From contig NC_088776.1 of assembly GCF_954871325.1 (NCBI RefSeq), positions 45,836,569 to 45,900,568 on the forward strand: a stretch of DNA of 64,000 nucleotides. The letters are read 5' to 3'. Below the pieces are notes generated by a model that saw nothing but the letters and a program-made list of their open reading frames with translations, did not search any database and had not been told where the DNA came from. Shown in pieces: positions 58,120 to 64,000 of this stretch. Position 1 is the first letter of the stretch. Each line of letters begins with the position of its first letter. The stretch comes from Gordionus sp. m RMFG-2023. Its lineage: Eukaryota; Nematomorpha; Gordioida; Chordodea; Parachordodidae. The position numbers and the translations under genes were made by a program.

Positions 58120-61100
58120 GTTAAATTCATGTAAAATATATATAAAAAAAAGTATTAAATAAATTTATGAAAAAATTATATTTTGATATTAGAATCCCAT
58201 TGTAGTGTATGTAGTATTTGCAATTTTTTTAAACTTTCTTATTTAAAAAAAAATATTTGTAAGTCTTGTTCTTATTGTGATTGATTTATATTCAAAGTGG
58301 ATAAAATATACATAGGTTCATGGTTATACCACAAAAATGGTTATTTGAAAATTACGGGAATTATATGTCCTATTTGGTTTTCCTAATACAATAGATTCTG
58401 ATGGGGGTCCAGCCTTCATAATTGATAATTTTAAACAGTTTTATGACGAGTCACAAACTCAACACATTCTTGCTCCACTGTATCATCCTAGCTTGAATGG
58501 ACAAGCTGAGAGGATGGTAGCAATCATTAAAAATTGGATTAAAAAGGCTGGGAATCATAAAGATGAGGCTTATAAGTCTCAATTATATTACCTTAATTCT
58601 CAAAATCAGAAGGGGGTTATGCCCTTGGAGTTATTTTTAGGTAGACAAACACTGGGGCCCTATATTTCTTAAAACCAAAGGACAACGATATTTCATTATT
58701 GGGTGAAAAAGCAGGGGCAGAGTTTCCTATGAAGGTATGGACACGTTTATTCGATAATAAGAATGAAAGAGGGAGCATAATACAGAATATGGAGTCAAAA
58801 TTAAGTTATATCAGCTTGGACAATGAGGTTCTTGTGGTGAGGCACAACGATGATCTAAGAACAAGAGTATAAAAAAAAGGAGGAGACAAGAAGAATGTTG
58901 TGTGCTGATGAGTTCAATGTCCTTTTATTATGGCCATACATAACTTTTATTGAAAGAAAATACATTATTGATACATTGACGAGTTCATTGATTTGTAAAT
59001 GACCTTTATTGTTAATGTCGGTCATTGATCAATAAGGATGATATTTTGATAAATATTTTTTTCCTCCCTCCCTTCCGTTGTATTATTTTTTTTTGTCCCT
59101 ACTTTATTTTTATATAATTGTGATTTGTACCACAAAAGATAAAGGGAAAGCAGAAGTTATGTTTTCAGTGTTTAATATAATAAACCTGGCAATGCATATG
59201 TCAATGTTAGTTGTTATGGTATGAAAAGATTTGTTTTTCTCCCATTTTTCTTGATAACAATGTTGAGTCCATTATTTTTAGGAATTAGTGTCAACTGGAT
59301 GTAGTAGTCGCCGAAGTCCACCAGACGAGATTTAGTTTCCATGGTACAAACATAATTTTTGACTACACAAATAATAATTTTTATTTCTTTTTAACCAAAT
59401 TCAAAATTATGCAAAACAAAAATAAATTTTTTAATTAATTTAAAAAAGAAATATGATACCAAGATAAAAAATTTAAAATTTTGAGTGTGAACAAATGAAC
59501 CCAAAAAAATTCACGTTCTACTTTTACCTAAAATAAATAGTTATCTTTATATAATTATTGTACTTGTGTCGCCGGTATAGCCATGAAGATTCTAGAAGAT
59601 ATATAATTCTGGATTTATTGAAGAATTTCTTCCCAGATTTTTAAAATATTTATATCCTTATATTCTCTTAACTTCTGAGAACTTTACCATTAAAGATGCA
59701 ATAGGCATTTTTTGATCCTCCTTTCTATCTGTTGATAATTTGATTTTTTTCTCTATCTAATAGTAAAATTAAAATTTTAAGATCATCAATGTTGCTATCA
59801 TTATATTTTTATCACTACAACCAATAGATATTGTAGCCTCCAATATATTGTAAATAATGGAGTTTTGCTTATGCCATAAATCCTTAAGATGGTCTTTAGT
59901 TATTTATTTTTGCTCAATACTCAATAAAACTTGATATCGAGGGTCTAAATATATAGAAGCGTATACAACACTATTTTGCAAATATTATTGCTCTCGAATT
60001 TTCATGTTTTCTAATATTTTGTATTAAGACTGTAAATTTTTCTAAATCTAATCGGCATCTAATAAACATAATTTGTTCTGATTGTAATCTTAATATTGTT
60101 ATTTTTGGAACTAATACATTAGTAAGGTTCTTTATTTGGCATCAATCATCTTCCGACAAAATGACTTCACATGCTCCTATAATAAAATCATTACAGAAAT
60201 CTTTCAAACTTAATAATCGTTCTATCATCACACAAATTGAGGACCAACGTGTTGTGCATTATCATTTAAATTAAAATTTCTTGTACTACAAAATAATTCA
60301 CTTTCAAAATAATCAACGTATTTCTATAACATAGCATATTAATAAATTAACATAATAAAATATTATTACACTGGAAAATAATTTATGATATCAATCTAAA
60401 TATAAAGGAAGTCCAGGAAGAAAATTGAAAGAAAAATGCTAAATGATTCCACAAAAAAGTTAATAAAATTTTAAAAAATTTATATTATTTTTTAAAAAAT
60501 TTTTTTATTTTTAAAATTTTTTATGACACCTAGAACCCTTAGGCCCTCCACTTTTAAAAAAAGTCCGGGTTCTGCCAAAATACGAGGGTTCAGGAGGGTC
60601 CTGGTTTAGGTTCACATTTCTGGTAGTAATTCCTTCTTTTTTTATAAATGAATGTTATTACCCCGGTCAATGAATATTTTCTTTCCTAACAAATGTTATG
60701 TATGACCATAATACAAAAAGGTCATTTACATATCAATGAACTCTTTAATGTATCAATAATGTATTTTCTTTTCAATAAAGGTTATATATATCCATAATAC
60801 AAAAAGGACATTTGAAATGCAATGAACTCATCAGCACACAACATTCTACTTCTCTCCTTCTCCTTTTTTTTCTATGCTCTTGTTTTTAGGTGATCTTTGT
60901 GCCTCACCATAAGGACCCAATTGTCCAAGCTGATATAACTTAATTTCTACCCTATAAATACGCAGGGCCCTATCGCTAAGAAATATCCTGAATAAATTTT
61001 TAATTTTATATCATAAATATAGTAAATGTGTATTTTCCGGCAATGTGTTATTTTTCAACTTTAAATCATTCTTTGAGCGCGTTTTAAAAATTTAAAAATC

Positions 61101-64000
61101 TTATTTTACCGGAAATAAGCCGTCATGTTTGGAATACCTACCCTATAAATTTCAGACAATTTTTCCATAATATTTTAAACTTAATATAATTTATATTAGA
61201 TTTTTCATATATTTTTTATATAAATTATAAATGGCTCAAAGGTTGACAGCAAATTTTTTAACAGGTCATTTGTTACTTTATTAATAGTAGCTGATATATT
61301 ATGTTATCAAAAGGAATAGCATATAATTAATTTTTTCTAAGATAAAATTAATAAAGGTGAAAAATATTACCTGCAATTCATGAGATAGGTATTCCAAACA
61401 TGATAGTATATATTTCCCGTAAAATCTGATTTTTAAATTTAAAAAAACGCGTTCATAATATGATAATTGTAAAAAGTAAAAATAACACGGAAAAAAAACA
61501 TTGATACTAACATATACACATATTAAAACATCAAATATATATGATTATTAATGATCAATTCAATATTGTAAACACCTATTACATTTTATTGAGAATATCT
61601 ATGATTACACCCATAGATTTATGTGTGTAGATCTGATATATCCGCTACGATTATATATCATTTGGTCGCTATTGTTAAAAATTATTATCATTTATGACAA
61701 AAAACGGTCATTAATAAAACAACAGTGTTATGAGAAAATATTTAAAAGACCTTCTTTTTCAAACTTCTTCGATTTTTTGGACATTAATATATTTTTTGGA
61801 CCTCAATATGATTTCTTGGACAATCTATCTTGAACATCTAATATTAATTTTTTATGACATGTTCAATTATAGAAGGTAAAGCTAAAATTCATAAACTTAT
61901 TTTTTTTGAGTATGGATTTGCCCTAAATGTAATGATGCAAAATCGTTCCACACAAACCCACTCCAAAATGACGTAGGATTTTTTTGGAGCCCGAGCCGGA
62001 AAAAATTGCTCAATCTTGGAGCGCGAGTCAAAAAAGCGGTTCAGCCTTGGAGTGCTAGCCCCATAAAATCGATTAGCGAACCACTTTAATTTTTATTTTA
62101 ATTAATATAATGGCAATAAAAGACATTTTTGCTCGTGAACCAGATGATATATTATTTCAAAATGTAAATCTATCAAGACACTCAGTATATTAAATTTCTA
62201 TTTTTCAAAATTGTAACCTAATAATAATTATACCCTTAAGACTTGTTATTATACTTGACTATTTTCTAAGAAAAATAAAATATTGGTATGAATTAACCAT
62301 TATTGAAAATGATGATCGATTGACTACTTATAATTTTATTTTTTAAAAAATCTTTTAACTAGTAATTTTTGGGTGAATAATTGTTAATTTTTTTTTTTAT
62401 TTAACTATTTTTTTCCGAAATGCGGAAGGGAACCACAATTGTCATTGGTCATTTTAAACTTTTACAATTTTTTTTGATGTAAATTGGTAGGAAGGGTGTC
62501 ATGTCATTATTTGAGTCGGGAACAAGATATTTATTTACATTAACAAGCTATGAATTTTTTTAAAATTAATAAGGTGCTATTTGCGAATTTTTTAAATTAA
62601 TTTCTTTTTTGGTTTTAATTTAATTTACTCATTTATAATAAAAATGATGATAATATTTATGATTGCAGATTTTATTTTTCCCTTAATAAATATATATTTG
62701 GCGATTTTATACTCGCTAAAAAAAGAAGAATGACGTTGGTGCACATCTTGATTCGTATAATTTTTAAATATTAAGGTTTATCATATTGAGACGCCTTTGC
62801 GCTCTTACTGGTACGGTGTTTTTACTACGCTGCGTAACTATGGTGATAACCTCCCTCTCCGTGCCCGGGTCCCACTTAGAATGTCACCAAGTATTATAAA
62901 AACATATTTATTTATTCACAAATTATATTAGGATATGGCATATGTCCATTTAAGTTATGAATAATATGGTAACGAGCGACACCTTATAGAATTAAATCAC
63001 CTTTTGAAATGATTTTTTAAATTTTATAATCGATTAAAAAAATTGGTGCAGAAGTGGATCCCAATTTAACGTATAATTCTATTAAATTAATTATAAGTAA
63101 TATTATGTTTACCTTCTATAAACATAATTAATTTTTTGGGTGATTTTTTTAAAAAAAATAAAATTTAATTTCTATTCTACTTATTGTTGTTTATTTTGAA
63201 TAAATTGCAAAAATTATTCTTAACCTAGAAATCAACTTCTTTTTTGAATGATTATTTATAAATATTAAAGGTTGGTATAAAAACATCTCTGGAGGATAAA
63301 ATAATTCGAGCCCTAAAAATTTGGTCTGGTTTCGGGATGTCGCTTGTAGGTATACACTCTTGTGGCGACTACATGTTCAGTGGACACACAGTCATTTTAA
63401 CGATGCTCAACTTTTTCATCACCGAATGTTCATTTTATCATATATATATATTTTTTAAACAATCTAAATTTATGCAGGAGATAGTACTATGCGAGATGAG
63501 AATGTTCAAGATTTTATTGGGTACTTAAAATATTTTCTTGTAGCGAATTAGGCTTGGCTTGAACTAAGCTAAACTAACCTGATTTTATGTATGTAAAAAA
63601 AATGAAACATAATGTTAAACCTAAATACATTAAATTCTCAACTATTGCCAAATATCATTTCACAAAATGAAATAAATTTCGCTTAGTCTGAGCCCAGCCT
63701 TATGAGTGATCTTGTTAAGGGAAATGGGGAAATCATGTGGATAATTTTTTTCACCAGAAATTTTATAGGATAGTTTTAGGCTCCCTTAACTTTTGGCCAG
63801 ATTACATTTTTAAAAATCATGTTGGCTTTACACGTTTCTTTTTATAACGCTGTAAACAAAATAAAATCTTAAAATTTACTTAAAAAAGATCTAACCAACA
63901 CATTTTCAAGGTTTTTTTTATTAAATAAAGTGTATGTATATAAAATTATTTAATATCGCTATTTTAAATCATTGGCACAATCATATGGAAAAAAATATAT
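56699..64000 (+). CDS. SAM-domain sphingomyelin-synthase-related enzyme (SMSr/SAMD8), 5' part
   Basis: Host gene for a multi-pass phosphotransferase of the SMS family, which moves a phospho-headgroup onto ceramide; SAMD8/SMSr acts in the ER and makes ceramide phosphoethanolamine. Exons in the window: 56699-58119, 62776-62890 and 63271-63427, all bounded by GT/AG and in matching phase. Exon 1 has an N-terminal SAM domain, a long low-complexity linker and the first two membrane spans; exon 2 the next span; exon 3 the [10 protein letters not shown] motif with the first catalytic His. The remaining His/Asp of the triad must be coded beyond position 64000. The SAM domain plus [14 protein letters not shown] favours SMSr/SAMD8 or SMS1 over SMS2. 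Intron 1 (4656 bp) is full of transposon fossils. Confidence 0.93.
58190..59345 (+). mobile_element. LTR retroelement fossil (Ty3/gypsy-type integrase and 3' LTR region)
   Basis: In SMSr-like intron 1. The integrase core and post-integrase region are recognisable ([23 protein letters not shown]), followed by a segment that looks like an LTR (from about 58894, TGTTGTGTGCTGATGAG). Only the 3' part of the element is present. It is old and clearly broken in several places. A partial copy in the opposite orientation lies at 60630-60990. Confidence 0.7.
59480..60622 (-). mobile_element. hAT transposase remnant (minus) between LTR copies
   Basis: The minus strand, from about 60270 to 59600, gives broken hAT pieces: [43 protein letters not shown] and later [13 protein letters not shown] traces. 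The right end has GAACCC/GGGTTC-rich subterminal repeats (60530-60622), and the left edge near 59484 has a similar GTGTGAACAAATGAACCC. Many stops and frame shifts interrupt it. The target duplication was not resolved. Confidence 0.55.
60630..60990 (-). mobile_element. LTR retroelement fossil, inverted partial copy
   Basis: The reverse complement of the junction between the end of pol and the LTR-like segment of 58190-59345 (shared: ATCAGCTTGGACAAT, GAATGTTGTGTGCTGATGAG). It is partial, old and broken, with no other part of the element nearby. Confidence 0.65.
61022..61506. mobile_element. MITE, GTCAATGTG family, copy 2
   Basis: A 485-bp element in SMSr-like intron 1. The left arm GTAAATGTGTATTTTCCGGC, CAATGTGTTATTTTTCAACT and the right arm AATAACACGGAAAAAAAACA-TTGATAC are inverted. 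It also has paired ACGCGTT/GAGCGCG motifs and inverted ATGTTTGGAATACCTA / TAGGTATTCCAAACAT blocks. It matches the copy at 13509-13854, including TTTCAGACAATTTTTCC. Confidence 0.7.
61507..62775. other. SMSr-like intron 1, 3' part
   Basis: Apart from the repeat at 61985-62085, AT-rich with nothing recognised. The 70-codon frame at 61621-61833 has no family features. Confidence 0.35.
61985..62085. repeat. Three-unit GC-rich tandem repeat
   Basis: TTGGAGCCCGAGCCGG, TTGGAGCGCGAGTC and TTGGAGTGCTAGCC recur about every 33 bp, separated by A-rich spacers. The layout resembles a transposon subterminal array, but no terminus or partner was found. Confidence 0.5.
62776..62890 (+). CDS. SMSr-like exon 2: third membrane span
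   Basis: 115 nt between ATTAAG and GTATTA. It completes the split Arg codon and reads [20 protein letters not shown], then [18 protein letters not shown]. This matches the family segment [30 protein letters not shown]. The exon is distinctly GC-richer than its surroundings. It is too short to appear as a long open frame and was found by family pattern and phase. Confidence 0.9.
62891..63270. other. SMSr-like intron 2
   Basis: A 380-bp AT-rich GT-AG intron. Nothing else was recognised. Confidence 0.7.
63271..63427 (+). CDS. SMSr-like exon 3: [10 protein letters not shown] catalytic motif
   Basis: 157 nt from acceptor ATTAAAG. It reads [40 protein letters not shown] and [12 protein letters not shown], then one base (T) before donor GTTCAT, which would complete Tyr with an AC from the next exon as in the family's TEY. 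The motif carries the catalytic His of the lipid-phosphate-phosphatase fold. Confidence 0.92.
63546..63706. repeat. Small palindromic MITE in SMSr-like intron 3
   Basis: ATTAGGCTTGGCTTGAACTA on the left is inverted on the right as TAGTCTGAGCCCAGCCTTAT. The arms are about 27 bp and the total is about 160 bp. The target duplication was not resolved. Confidence 0.55.
63707..64000. other. SMSr-like intron 3, to window end
   Basis: AT-rich; no exon was recognised before the window ends. Confidence 0.35.

Overview
The window is very AT-rich eukaryotic DNA with spliced genes and dense, mostly decayed DNA transposons. The three host genes that can be read (a cyclic-nucleotide-gated channel, the ribosome-biogenesis methyltransferase EMG1/NEP1, and a SAM-domain sphingomyelin-synthase-related enzyme) are together typical of an invertebrate animal. 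I cannot name the species or phylum from sequence alone.

Layout. 1-12 kb is a transposon graveyard: hAT remnants at 0.5-2.0 and 6.1-8.0 kb, a palindromic MITE, a retroelement pol fragment at 4.2-4.7 kb, a LINE reverse-transcriptase fragment with an adjacent tRNA-like sequence at 8.6-9.7 kb, and two opposed Helitron/PIF1 helicase ends at 10 kb. 12.8-26.8 kb is the CNG channel gene on the minus strand. Its three exons join to one 716-codon frame, and its 10-kb intron holds two hAT elements and a hAT-type MITE, all three with perfect 8-bp target-site duplications (TSDs). 28-37 kb holds more hAT remnants, a fold-back element, a second retroelement pol fragment and a 1.6-kb terminal-inverted-repeat element flanked by TAA. 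37.5-39.0 kb is a complete six-exon EMG1 gene with introns as short as 37 bp. 39.3-44.5 kb is a nested stack of hAT elements. 45-50 kb holds a ZMYM1/TTF-type hAT remnant and a pogo/Tigger element that has lost its catalytic core in frame. 50.5-56.1 kb is a piggyBac element (TTAA at both ends) split by a 3.07-kb element with an 8-bp TSD that is built around a giant inverted repeat. 56.7 kb to the window end is the 5' part of the SMSr gene (three exons; the later catalytic residues lie beyond the window), with an LTR-retroelement fossil, a hAT remnant and MITEs in its introns.

The host genes show no operon-like or functional link. The channel acts in cyclic-nucleotide signalling, EMG1 in 18S rRNA modification and the SMS-family enzyme in ER/Golgi sphingolipid metabolism. 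What unites the window is transposon ecology: several hAT families, each with its own GC-rich, TATC-rich or ATTCG-rich subterminal repeats, have inserted into introns, intergenic DNA and one another. Exons are clearly readable against this background because they keep frame and the splice phases agree.
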